Notes: generated by a model from the sequence alone, not told the origin. A stretch of 60,000 nucleotides of DNA from Cristatella mucedo (GCA_009760855.2 WPIO01000142.1:940001-1000000), one strand, 5' to 3'; counted from the first letter of the stretch, positions 12,986 to 23,135 are shown. Translations and numbers: made by a program.

Positions 12986-13571
12986 AAGAGAGAGGGGGGA
13001 ATGGAGTGTTGGCTGCAAACCCGGAGTGTAAAGCCACACGATCTAGAGGGCCTACATTGCACGCTGAGCACACGCCGAGCGTACCAAATATAAAGAAAAA
13101 GGGAAAAAAGATGGACGCGTCCATATCTACCAGCTACTGAGTGGCCGACCACGAGCCTCACTGCACTATCCTGGGTGAAAGTCGTGTTCTTAGCGCAATA
13201 AAAGCTCAGTCCCACGCACCACAGCAAATCACAAGAACAGAGCTCCAAAAGCAAAGGAAGGCCACGAGAAGACCGGCGATAGGGGCACGCAGAAACTGGC
13301 AGCTTGGCAGACCGTGAGCACAGCAGACGAGGCAGGAGGCGTTTGCCAATCTCGCTAAAGGTCAGCAGCGGGAGCTGGTGCGAACCCGTGGAGTGCTCTC
13401 CCCCCTGGCGGATCGACATCATTGGCTTGCACAAAAGAAGATGTCAGGCCTACATTGTAGGACCGTCCTCCCCGGAGAGAGAGGAAGAGACTCTGCAGGC
13501 TCATGGTCGGTCGTGCGTCTAGAATACAACAAGGCTGAGCTGCAGGCCAGCGTGCCACCCAAGCCGCTGCT

Positions 13572-13633
<62 letters not shown>

Positions 13634-16215
13634 TGCACGCACACATGCACATGCATGCACACACACTGCCTCTAGCGCGCAAGCGTACCTGAATGCATTC
13701 ACGAGCTGAGATTGCTCTGAGGACATCTGCGAATGTGGCCGCTCGCCGTCGGCCGCCGCTGCCGCCGCCGAGGCACTTGCGAGGCTCCTGGCGGAAAGTA
13801 CTGCTCGCTGCTGCGACTCGCCCGCTAAGCTGTCTGCTGCGGGAGGCTGGGCGAAACGCCGCCTCAGGCCGTGCGGCTCCGAGTGCTCGAGCGCGCTCAG
13901 GGCGCGGTGCCACCGCTGGCTCTCGGCTTCGGCGGCGGCGGCGGCAGCGGGGGCCAGCTTGCCAGGATGCTGCGAAGCCCGCCGCTGCTGTGCCGGCAGA
14001 CCACCCACAGCTCCGACGACGTCGTCGCTCGTAGCGCTATCATTATCATTGCAAGCCGGCAGGACGCTGGCAGCCAGGAACGCTGGCCCGGTCTGCTGAG
14101 AGTCGACGCTGTCTGCTCGGTTGCCGCTGCCGAGCTGCCGCTGGCAGCCTCTTTCATCGTTCGCGAGAGCGAGGGGAGATGGCGGCGGCGGCAACAGCCG
14201 CTGACGATCGAATTGCAGCGGCGGCTGCTTCGGCGGCGCCGCCGCTGCTGCAGCAGCATCGTGCTGCTGCTGCTGCGCCCTCAGCGGCGATGGCTGTGAA
14301 CGATCGGGTTGCTCACTCACGAACAAGCGCGACGGACGCAGGATGGCCGTAGGCAGCGACGATGGCTCCGGGGCGCGACGATTGCTCAGCGACACGAATT
14401 CCTCACATTCGAAAGGAGCCCAGAGCGCATTGGAGAGCGCGGCCGCGGCGGAGCCAACTGAAGCAAGTCGCTGGGCAAAGGAGAGCGGAGCAGTCGGCCC
14501 TTGCCGCGGCTCCTCCTGCTGCTGCTGAACGGCGGACACGCTCAACACGGGCGGCAGCGCCATCACTTGAGCCTCGCCAGCGTCTGCTGGCCGTACCGTC
14601 GACATGGATGCCGCCGCCGCCGGTCTGCCTGCTGGCCGCCACTCTCCGGCCTCGGCCGTTCGGCCAACGGCAGGAACGGCAGCAGTCGAAGCACCGGCGC
14701 TCGAATTGCCTCCCGTGATGTCGGCTGCAGCAGCCACGGCCACAGCAGCAGCCGCAGCGCTCTTGCTCTGCAGCCGATGTCTGACCGAAGGAATCTTTCG
14801 AATCTTTTCGGCTGCTGCAGCAGCAGCGGCGGTGGCTGCGGAGGCGGCGAGGATCGGCAGGGTGCCGACATTCGTCCGTGGCTTCTGAGCACTAGAATCG
14901 ACGGGACGTCGGCGCGACTGGTCGGCAGCGGCGTCCGTCACCACCGACTGTGCACCAATCGAGAAAGACCCGGAGGCACGGGTCAGCTGAGCATCCGGTT
15001 CGGCCACAGCAGAGGCTGTCGCTGCGTCCGAGCAGCCAGGCGATGCCTGCTGCTGAAGCTCAAGCTGGCGAGGTTCAGGAAGGACTGCGGCCGAGGGTCG
15101 TGCAGAAGAGCTGCTAGCGGCGGTCGCCTGGTAAACCGGCCGCCGATGCGCCGGGCACTCTACTACCGACACTTCTGTTCTGCCGATGCCCCAAGCACTG
15201 CTGCCGAAGCCGCAGTCGCTGAGGTCACCGGCCGCCACCCTGCCAGGACTCCACAGCATCGTACCAGCTACATCGGCAGCCGCTGCCCAGCTCAGAGCGG
15301 GCGGTGATTGGCTCGATGGAGATGCACCGATGCGGCACCGGCTGCTGCTGCCGCTGCCGGTGCCACGGCTGCTGCTGCGGCTGCTGCCGCCGCCGGCGCC
15401 ACTGCTGCTGCCGCGGCTGCTGCTCTCGTCGCAGGCGGCTGCTGCAAGCTCTGGACTAACGCCGAGACCGCCGTGCGGAAGCAACCAGTTCACCGCGGCA
15501 TTCATGTCTCGACGGTGTGATCTACTCAGTGCTGCTACCTCGTGCTGTGCTCGAGTTCCCGCCACTGCCGCCAAAAGCTGCAGCGGCAGCAAGCCGGCGC
15601 CACGGGTCGCTTCGGCAGAGTTAGCATATGAGGCGCTGGCCGCCGAAGCAGAGGCAGTTGCAGCGGATACGATCGAGGTGCTGGCCGTCATGGCGGCTGC
15701 CATCGTGGAAACAGTGCTGGCGACAGGAGGTAGCTGGAGGCAGGTGGAGGCGGCCGCGATGCGCATAGCGCCTCGGGTAGCCGTGCCGGTAGCCTCGCTA
15801 GTAGCCGCAGCGGCGGTGGCGGCATTGGCTGCTGCTGCTGCCGCCGGTGGATGAGTCGTTCGGCTCTGACCACCGCCAACTAAGAATGGTGCCTCCGGAT
15901 GAATGCGCATAGGAACGTCTGGATGCACGAACCTGAAAGGAAATGCGAGCCTGAAAGGAAATGTCAAGGTCACCGACTAAAAATCACGTGGCTTCTCGCG
16001 AGCGCAAGCGCATTGGCTGAACGGCAGGTGGCGCCCACTCCGAGAACAGCGGACAGTACCGATCAGCACTATCAGTGCCTGAGGTTCCAGACGCTTTTGG
16101 CCGCGAAAAGGCACAGCGCCGTGCAAAGCACGCAGGGGGGGGCAGGGCAGAGCCGGCGCCCGCCCACACACACACACACGCACACGCACACGCACACGCA
16201 CACGCACACACACAC

Positions 16216-16260
<45 letters not shown>

Positions 16261-16284
16261 CACGCACACACATGCACACACGCG

Positions 16285-16325
<41 letters not shown>

Positions 16326-19300
16326 GCACGAGCGCCAGCACATGCATGCAAACACGGGGGAACGACCGAGCGCTCGAGCGAATGCTCACGATGGCACAGA
16401 GCATGCTCCAGTGAACCGAATGAGTGAGTGACGAGGGTACTTACTTGCCAAAGAAGTCACAAAAGAGATTCCACATCCGGATCTTGAGCAGCAAGGAGCG
16501 GCTGTCGTCATAGACAATGGGGTGAGCAAGCAGCCCTCTGCCTTCGCATATCAATGCTCTCGAAGCCGCCGTCAGATGACAAGGCTCCAGATGCTCCATG
16601 AAGGCGTGAGGCACAAACTTCTGGCCGCACCCTGACTGGCATTTGATGTGGAAGCGGTAAGCGTCTCGACCATTTTCCTGGAATGAGATGAGAATGAGAT
16701 GTAGGGGTGGGGGTATGAGAATGAGATGTAGGGGGTTGGTTGTCAAAAGCTAGGAGACAACAGAGCCACAACCAGCCAGCACAAATATAGCTGCTTTCAA
16801 AAAACACGCCAAATCCTGTGCAGCCAAAGGAGGCTTCGGGGCGTTCGGTGGTTTGTGCAGCAAGCATATCGCCGACACGAGGGAATAATTCTGAGACCCT
16901 AGCAGCAGGGCGGTTTAGGGTTTAGGTCTTATCGCTAGCAAACGGTTTGGCATGTTTATGCTTAGGGTTTATAATTTAAAGTTTATGGGTTTAGCTTTAG
17001 GTTTATGGTTTAAGAGTCATGACTTTGCAGATAAGCAGGCAAGGCAGGATTAGGGTTGGGATCGATGGTATGGTAGTTTCGGTGTTATGGACCTACTTAG
17101 GAATGCAGACATGGGTAGAGTATCTCTGCGTGTTTAGCTCTGTCGGCAGCTTTTGATGCTATCGATCGCAAAGTTCTTCTAGAGCGCCTCTCGTCTCGCC
17201 TGGGCATCACTGGCACTGCACTACAATGGTTCAGGTGCTATCTCAGTGGGAGACTCTAGAGTATTGACACGAATGGACAAAGATCATCCGAGGTATCTCT
17301 GAAATAAAGGATACCTCAGGGCTCCACGCTAGGTCCGGTTCTTTTCACAGTTTACACTCTCCCTCTTGCCGATAGGATTGCCAAGCACAATCTAGGCTTT
17401 CACTTCTATGCAGATGACACTCCATTGTACCTTTGCTTTGATCCCTCCCAGCCTTCGAGCACCTCAAATTCTCTCAACTCACTCGCTGCATGTATTGATG
17501 ACATCCACACATGGATGGCAGCGAATCTTCCTAAACTAAACAATGATAAAACTAACTCATTAGTTATGGGCAAACCCAGTGTGATTCCGAAATTGGAAAG
17601 GCTGACGCTCAAAATTGGCTCTACCGCCAGCATATCTCCTGTTGAATCAGCTCCAAATCTAGGTGCCATGTTCCAAAGTGACCTCTCGTTAGACGACCAC
17701 ATCAGCTCCACAGTCAAGTCTGCCTACTTTCACATATATAACATTGCTAAAATTCGGGCTAGTTTAGATAAGGACACCACGTCTAAGTTGGTCCATGCAT
17801 TTGTGACATCCAGTCTTGACTTCTGTAACTCACTACTTGCTGGCCTACCGTCATGCGCACTCAGGCGATTACAGCTGGTGCACAACTATGCAGCTAGGCT
17901 TATCTGTCGTGAGCGTCGCAGTTGCCACATCACACCACTTCTCGCCGACCTGCACTGGCTACCAGTCAAGCAACGGATTGACCAAGGTTTTGCTGCTCAC
18001 TTTTAGATCCCTTCATTCTATGGCTCCAGCCTATCTCTCAGATATCCTCCCCTATCAGGCCAAGCATCGTACCAACCGCTCTTCGAAATACAACAGTCTA
18101 CAAATACCTCGTACAAACCTTAAATCTTCTGGCGACCGTGCATTTAGTTCGTATGCTCCCAAAGCCTGGAACTCACTCCCGACTTGCGTCTGAACATCCC
18201 CTGACTTGACTTTTAAAAAGAACTTGAAAACAAACCTATTTAGGACAGCATTTAGTAGGTCCCTGTGATTCGTCCTTCATGAGCTTATGCATGCTGATGC
18301 TGTGCATGTCACCTTTAACCACGTTATTCATGTTGTTTATCAAGCATGATATTATTCACGATTCAATCGCGTTTCCATTTGTAGTAAATGTAAAGCACCT
18401 CGAAAGAGATTGAGTTCTCTGAGGGTGCTTTATCAAGTGCATTATTGTCATTATTGCTAATAAACGGTTTGGCATGTTTATGCTTTTGGTTTATAGTTTA
18501 TGAGTGGTTTATGCTTAAGGTTGATAGTTTAAGGCTTTTATGACTTTGCAGATCAGCAATTAGGCAGGTTTAGGATTAGATTAGATTAGATTAGATTAGG
18601 CAGGTTTAGGATCAACGGTAGGAGGCTTAGGTTGTATTGCTAATAAACGGTTTGGCATGTTTATACTTTAGGTTTTATAGTTTATGGTTTTAGCTTTTGG
18701 TTTATAGTTTAAGGGTTCTGACTTTGCATATAAGCTTACAGTTTAGGTTAATGGTAGGGCAATTTGACCCTTTCTAGGTAATGCCTTGCACGATGGCGAT
18801 TTGTCAGATACCTTGCATGTGGACGATGGTTTTGCCGTGGCCAGGGGAGGAGAATTGTAGCCTAAACTATTTACAGAGATAAAGTGTCAGCATAGTTGAC
18901 ATTTAGTGGAGTTGTGAGTACAGAGAGTCAGGAGGACCGGTGTCAGCGGTGCCAAAGAGGTCCAGCAGCAGAGGCCAAAAGGATGGATGGGAATATATCA
19001 GCAGAGCCGGACAGCAAGTCGGCCAGCCAGCAACCTACCAGCTTCAGACGAGTCGCTCGCGTAGGGGGGGGGGCTCAGCTGCCGGCGCTTACCAAGTCCT
19101 GCTCCAACAACAGGATGCCTCTGTGCGGAGGCAAGCCGCCCGGCTTGTGGTGGACGACCATCACGAACGTCTGCTCCATCAGACGGAGATCCTCAGCATG
19201 AATCACGGTGCCGTGGAGCTGCTGCATGGCGGCCATTTGCTCTCTCATACCACCATGGTATGAGAGAGCAAATGGCTGAGCGAGCTCGCCCACTCCAGCA

Positions 19301-21526
19301 GCAGCGGCGGCGGCCCTGCGGGCAGCACCCCTGCCGCCTCGTCGGCGACAAACGCCGCCGCGGCTAAGAAGAGGTGCCGCCTCGGCGCCTGGCAGTCGTC
19401 GCTGCTCCTCTGTCGTCGGGCGCAGCCCGCCGCGCAGACCGCTCGGCCCGGCAACGGCGGCTGAACCTTGGTCGATGGCTGCCATCGTCGGTGATGGCAT
19501 GCCGAAGGGCTGCCATGCAGCCGACGTGCAGCCGACAGGCCGACAACCGCGGCCGCGACCGTTGGCGCTGCCGCCGCGACTTTTGGCGCTGCTGCCGCGA
19601 CCGCGGCCACGACCGCGGCCGCGGCCGCTAGAAAGCATGTCGACACACGTAACAGGCGCCGTCTGGATGGCAGCGACAGGTGCACTGGCCGAGGCCACTG
19701 CAAACGACGACGGCGACGACGACGACATCGTTTCTTGCCCTACGGCAGCTGCCAGCCTAACAGGGCCGCTCACACGCAGCCCGCCGCCACCCTCTGCAGC
19801 AGAGATGGCGCCGTCGAGTTGTCGTGCCGCTAACGCCGCTGCCGCATGCACAGCAGCAGCAGCTGCTGCTGCTGCTGCTCCTCCGCTGCCGCCGAGCACG
19901 GCTTGGCCACTCGCTTTCCCGGAAGGGGCACAGTCGGCGTGACGCTCCACCGTTGCCGACGCACGGCCGACATCGTCGGGCAGCAGACTGCACGCGTCCT
20001 CGTCGATGACCAACCTGAGTGGAGCAACGCATGGCGACCTGTCAGCGGCGTCTCGCAGGGCGCTACCTGGCAGCGGGGCAACGACACACGAGCGCTGCCA
20101 GCTGCACTGGCGAAGCGAGAGCGGGCACGGAACACGGGCCAGAAGCGCGGGCGACCGTTTACCGTGGCTCCCAGTCGTCATCGTCGTCAACGTTGCAACT
20201 GCTGCTGACGTCCGCCGCACTGTCGCGCCAGCAGCGCTCCCGGAGCTGGACCGTCCAGCCGCCGTCGTCCGTGTTGCGTCGTCGTTGCTCGGCAGCAGCT
20301 GAAGCCAATGAGAATCTGATCGGCTCGCCAGGCGAGTCGCGACCGCTGGCCTCGTCGCCGCTGCTGCTCACCGTCGAAACGTCGTCTGCGTCCTTGGCTG
20401 AAAAAGGAACCACGTCGTCGTAGGCTAGCACGTGACGGTCGACCACCACGAGAGGCCGACGGACGCCAGCATGGACGCCGTGCTGGCGGAGAGGAGGGAG
20501 CGGTGAGGAGGAGGACGACGGCAGCAGCAGCAGTAACGGAAGCGAAGCGATCGTCGGCAAAACGTGGACAGGACGACGTCCGTCGTCGGGAGTGGCGAGC
20601 CTCGCTCAAGCAAGATGGCGCAGAGCGAGCGAACAAGGTCGACAAATGCTGCCCTCTTCGCACGATCGAGTGCGCAGGCACCGACTGATTCTGCGACGCG
20701 GCGGTGGCGACGCTGCCGCATGACTGCCTGTAGAGGCGCTGCAAAGACGGCCGGCGGCAGCGGGCAGCAGCAGCAGCCGCAGCGGCTGACCTGAGTTCTC
20801 AGTTTCTGAGCCACGGTGAGCACGTGGTGGATCGTCGTCGTCGTCGTCGACGACGACGAGCGGAGACTCGACGGAAAACGACTCGGCAATATCGGCTTCC
20901 AGTGCGGTTGTGGGCGGCTTGCTGGCGCTCGTGGCTGGCACCCACCGTGCGACCGAGGCAGCAGCGCGGCCATCCGGAGACGACGGAATGGCAGCGCCGG
21001 CGCCGGCATCTGTCGCCATCGTTGGAGCGTGGCCAAAACGCGACGGCTGCTGCTGCTCGCCAGGCCGAGCGATGGCAGCGGAGCGGTGATGATGGGCCGC
21101 TTCGAATGGGAAGGACGACGCCTCCTCGACGGCCGACGAGCCTCTTCCGAACACTCTGGCCCTTTTCGCGAAAGGCCCGAGCCCGGCGGGGAAAGCGGCG
21201 TCATTCGACGCTGGAACCAGCATCAGCGCCAGCTGCTCGGCCGAGCCGGATGCCGCTGGATGCCTCCTCTTGGTCGACGCACTGCTGCCGAAGCCAGGGT
21301 CCCGTGCCGGTCGCCCATGTCCCTGGACGGTCCTCTCCTGGTGGTTGCTTGCGCCACTTCGGACGCTCAATTCTTCCCTGTTACGCTCGTGGGTACTCGG
21401 CATTGCCTGCTGCTGCTGCACCTCGCCGCCGCCGCCAATCGAGCGGGGCGCATCTAGAAGAGCAGGCATCGCAATTGAGCAAGCAGTCGGGATCGATGTG
21501 GAATCGGAGGGAATTCTAGGCAGCAT
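10455..21526 (-). CDS. Eight-exon gene for a 2,025-residue C2HC / UBA-like / Gln-rich protein (family not recognised)
   Basis: Spliced model: complement of 20791-21526, 20163-20424, 19093-20101, 16445-16677, 13689-15932, 12375-12724, 12030-12146 and 10455-11581. All introns are GT...AG, the exon phases all match, and the lengths sum to 6,078 nt (2,025 codons plus stop). The start ATG at 21526 has an in-frame TAA 21 nt upstream. Order of parts: NLS-like basic clusters near residues 85-90 and 121-124; Asp runs near 225 and 325; an RG-rich stretch at about 492-518; a Cys/His cluster at 682-702; Ala/Ser-rich disorder; a possible UBA/CUE-like segment at about 861-902; and a Gln-rich C-terminus with 11 Gln in a row at 1866-1876. 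I infer a nuclear or RNA-associated regulatory protein from the RG, NLS and poly-Q features only. I do not recognise the family. Further 5' non-coding exons are possible. Confidence 0.75.
12030..12146 (-). CDS. Exon 7 of the large gene (predicted helix)
   Basis: This 117-nt exon covers residues 1612-1650, including [20 protein letters not shown]. It looks like an amphipathic helical segment rather than low complexity. The acceptor is CTGTTGTTGCAG|ACGTGC and the donor AACA|GTGAGT. It joins exon 8 to give [20 protein letters not shown], a contiguous non-repetitive segment of about 60 residues that may be a second conserved module. Confidence 0.65.
12375..12724 (-). CDS. Exon 6 of the large gene
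   Basis: The acceptor is GCTGTTGCAG|GATCCA and the donor AAGCG|GTACGT. It encodes residues 1495-1611, starting [19 protein letters not shown] and ending in a Gly/Ser-rich stretch. The neighbouring donor-like GTAAGC seven bases upstream would put exon 7 into a stop-containing frame, so GTACGT is preferred. Confidence 0.6.
12906..12994. repeat. (GA)n microsatellite in intron 5 of the large gene
   Basis: A pure GA run of about 70 bp, then GAAAGAGA variants. On the sense (minus) strand it is a TC pyrimidine tract about 180 bp upstream of the exon 6 acceptor. Confidence 0.9.
13579..13665. repeat. (CA)n microsatellite in intron 5 of the large gene
   Basis: CA run with ATGCAC-type interruptions at its right end, starting just inside the intron after the exon 5 donor. 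Confidence 0.9.
13689..15932 (-). CDS. Exon 5 of the large gene: Ala/Ser/Gln-rich region with possible UBA/CUE-like segment
   Basis: This 2,244-nt exon covers residues 747-1494. It begins with [20 protein letters not shown], which continues the globular part of exon 4. It then becomes Ala/Thr/Ser-rich. Residues about 861-902 read [12 protein letters not shown]...HEVAALSRS...[13 protein letters not shown], resembling a UBA/CUE three-helix pattern (E-x3-AL...D-x-N-x-A-[VI]-N-x-LL). This is a pattern match by eye, not a confirmed domain. The rest is poly-Ala, poly-Gln and Ser-rich disorder. The donor is TTCAG|GTACGC. A second acceptor 18 nt upstream (exon start 15950) would add six residues in frame. 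Confidence 0.7.
16166..16322. repeat. (CA)n microsatellite in intron 4 of the large gene
   Basis: About 155 bp of CA with CACGCA interruptions, between exons 4 and 5. Confidence 0.9.
16445..16677 (-). CDS. Exon 4 of the large gene: Cys/His (C2HC) module
   Basis: This 233-nt exon encodes residues 670-746 and is the most globular-looking part of the protein. It has C682-x3-C686-x11-H698-x3-C702, with H703 adjacent, which fits a small zinc-binding C2HC/C2H2-like finger. A Leu/Trp/Phe-rich stretch follows ([15 protein letters not shown]). The acceptor is CTCATTCCAG|GAAAAT and the donor GGCAA|GTAAGT, a full-consensus donor. Base composition is less biased than in neighbouring exons, as expected for a constrained domain. 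Confidence 0.75.
16900..18775 (+). repeat. Degenerate GGTTTA-rich tandem repeat split by a LINE
   Basis: Three copies of a unit of roughly 150-190 bp, each starting at AACGGTTTGGCATGTTTAT and ending around GACTTTGCAGATAAGC, lie at about 16937, 18463 and 18646. The LINE at 17080-18458 separates the first from the other two. The DNA is rich in GTTTAGG/GGTTTA words, and a GATTA run lies at about 18577-18600. Confidence 0.8.
17080..18458 (+). pseudogene. 5'-truncated LINE copy with reverse transcriptase remnants
   Basis: Reverse transcriptase motifs are visible in order: [20 protein letters not shown] near 17145, [11 protein letters not shown] near 17316, and [10 protein letters not shown] (catalytic YADD) near 17401. 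A 193-codon frame (17425-18006) covers the thumb and C-terminus, including [19 protein letters not shown]. Stops near 17260 and 17310 and a frameshift near 17985 make it a dead copy. The 3' end carries the shared tail and ends at 18458. It lies sense-oriented on plus, opposite to the host gene, inside intron 3. Confidence 0.9.
19093..20101 (-). CDS. Exon 3 of the large Gln/Ala-rich gene (RG-rich, poly-Ala)
   Basis: Encodes roughly residues 333-669. It contains an Ala run, then alternating Arg-Gly and RGG-like motifs (about 492-518), then a Gly/Arg/Ala stretch. The C-terminal part is more ordered-looking and includes [12 protein letters not shown] and [20 protein letters not shown]. The donor is GACTTG|GTAAGC in phase 0. 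RG/RGG tracts commonly bind RNA, but the function here is inference. A 21-bp-arm hairpin lies inside this exon at 19232-19276. Confidence 0.6.
19232..19276. repeat. Hairpin with 21-bp perfect arms inside exon 3
   Basis: Left arm GCCATTTGCTCTCTCATACC(A), loop CCA, and a right arm that is its exact complement. In the minus-strand reading frame it encodes [18 protein letters not shown]. Confidence 0.95.
20163..20424 (-). CDS. Exon 2 of the large Gln/Ala-rich gene
   Basis: Acidic, Ser-rich segment ending in five Asp followed by WEPR. The acceptor I chose is GTGCTAG|CCTACG, because the stronger-looking CCGCCAG at 20483 puts the downstream peptide out of frame with exon 1. The donor is CCACG|GTAAAC. 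The intron before it is 366 bp and the one after it only 61 bp. Acceptor choice is the weakest point of the gene model. Confidence 0.5.
20791..21526 (-). CDS. Exon 1 of the large Gln/Ala-rich gene (start codon)
   Basis: Encodes residues 1-245 plus one base. The ATG at 21526 is the first after an in-frame stop. The donor reads ACTCAG|GTCAGC at 20791/20790. The peptide is Ser/Ala/Pro-rich, with basic clusters (KRRH at about 86-89, KRAR at 121-124) that could be nuclear localisation signals, and an Asp run of six near the end. A later in-frame Met at residue 20 is an alternative start. Confidence 0.65.
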
Positions 21527-22101
21527 TTCGCATCCATGACGTACTTACACCGGCCCAAACTAGATTGGAATGGCGTAAGATTGCATAGAGAATCGACCGA
21601 ATGTCTCGAGCATGACAGCTGAGGAGTGGCGAAACCTTCTGACTTATGGGCGCACTAGGCAAGAAACTTCTTCACTAATTCCGTTCAACCATCGAGAAGA
21701 GGATATGGACCGGAGATGGGTAAGCGAAGCGCCGAAATTTTGTGCTTAGCGCAGACAGGGCCAGACGCGACAGGGCCAGACGCGGCAGCGGCACCGGCAC
21801 CGGCAGCTGAGGCCTGTGAGGCACCGCCATTTGCGATTGCATTTGAAGAGTGGCGCCGTGGCGGCGTTAGGTCAGAGCACGCCGGGGCGCCACCGCAGCG
21901 CCGCCATTGCGCTCGACACTCCTTTAGGATCGCTTTGGCACGCAGTCGGGATAACAGAATCGCAGCAGCTAGGCATGCCCGCAGCGCTCTCGAGCAAGAA
22001 GTCAGCACCAACTCAAAACCTGCGGGAACGTGGCGCTCATTTTCTGAGCAGGCTTCCGGCCATTTTGCCGAGCGATTCCATAGCTGATGGGCTACTGGAA
22101 A

Positions 22102-22141
22102 ACATAGAATACGACGTAGGGGTGCCACGTCGTATTCTGTG
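22102..22141. repeat. 16-bp inverted repeat
   Basis: ACATAGAATACGACGT and ACGTCGTATTCTGTGT are separated by 8 bases, with one mismatch. Confidence 0.85.
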
Positions 22142-22577
22142 TAGCCAAACTAATTTGAGATTCGTCAAAATTTCAAAAAACCTCCAAAACCTCTGCAATG
22201 AGAGAGGGGTGAAGAAAACTCGCCCTCGTCGACCGACAGTGAGACTGATGCAGGCGCTAGAGTTGCTTGCGACCTCATTGGAGCATGCATGCAAATAAGC
22301 CACACGACGACAGCATGAGCAGCGCCCCCAAAAACAAAAAACTGGCAAATCGACCACAAATACCTACCAAGAGCAGCCAAAGGTTCCACCTGCTGGACAC
22401 CAGTGCTAGCGCTAGCAGAGGGAGCACCAGCTTCCCTGACAGCGACTGACGATAGCAGAGCGGCGCCAAATCGAGGCTCCTGCATTATGCCGTCAATGCT
22501 CGGGCGGTCCTGGCCGGCTTGGTTCGTCGTTCTCTTGAATCGCATTCCGAGAGCAACGACAAGGCTGTCGCACCTGG

Positions 22578-22979
22578 TTAGCCGTATGGAGCAAGGTCGG
22601 CCGAAGCTATTGGCTTCCTCTCCTACAGCCACAGAGGAACAGTGTGTGCATATAGCGTCGCAGAGAGACGGCACCTCTCCGCGCAGCAGCAGCGGCGGCC
22701 GCCGAGCGATGGCTCAGCAGCGCAAGCGTTCTTTTCCTGCTCATTGGCAGACCCGCAGCGCGCAGTGGAGAGAACCTGGTAATCTCCTTCTAGGCACTTC
22801 ACATAAGCTGCAAAGAAAGCATTATCGTAAGGTGTGTGGTAATAGAAAAAAATACTAGCCTCTTTTGTATCCCTATTAACTTCAAGCGAGAAAGTCAGTC
22901 GCCCGGCCAGATGGCGCACTTCCGTCACGCAGCAATATAGTGCAGCGATATCAGCCATGACTCCGCGAAGCAAGTCCAT
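22578..22979 (-). CDS. Candidate two-exon small gene (82 residues), unrecognised
   Basis: Model: complement of 22776-22979 (ATG start) and 22578-22622 (TAA stop). The donor is TACCAG|GTTCTC and the acceptor TGTGGCTGTAG|GAGAGG with a good pyrimidine tract; the intron is 153 bp. Exon 1 has balanced, non-repetitive composition and reads like real protein (RLTFSLEVNRDTKEASIFFY, YHTPYDNAFFAAYVKCLEGD). It sits 1 kb upstream of the large gene on the same strand, so it could instead be part of a longer transcript. I do not recognise it. The short second exon is the weaker half. Confidence 0.35.
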
Positions 22980-22989
22980 AGGCAGTGAA

Positions 22990-23135
22990 CTCTAGTGGCC
23001 ACGGTAGAGCCTTAAAGGCTATCACCACCGCATGCATGGGCAATAAAGGATCGCTCAACTGCAGGCTTAGAACCCATGACCTCGGGGCAAAGGTCGTGAA
23101 AAGCAACCACCTTATATAGTGAGTCAGCATGCAAT
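22990..23135 (-). mobile_element. SINE family A copy (antisense)
   Basis: It contains the reverse complement of the family A body (GAGCCTTAAAGGCTATCACC) and a decayed B box (AGAACCCATGACCTCG), followed by GTGAAAAGCAACCACCTTAT from the tRNA-like head. Confidence 0.7.

Noticed and set aside
13355-13688. Downstream extension of the exon 5 frame through the (CA)n tract
   Set aside because: A donor at 13689/13688 joins in phase to exon 6; the extension is Cys/Val repeat translation.
13689-16677. Identity as headcase or UBAP2/Lingerer
   Set aside because: The UBA-like segment and Gln-rich tail recall Lingerer and the Cys/His exon recalls headcase. The motif order and spacing match neither family as I know them.
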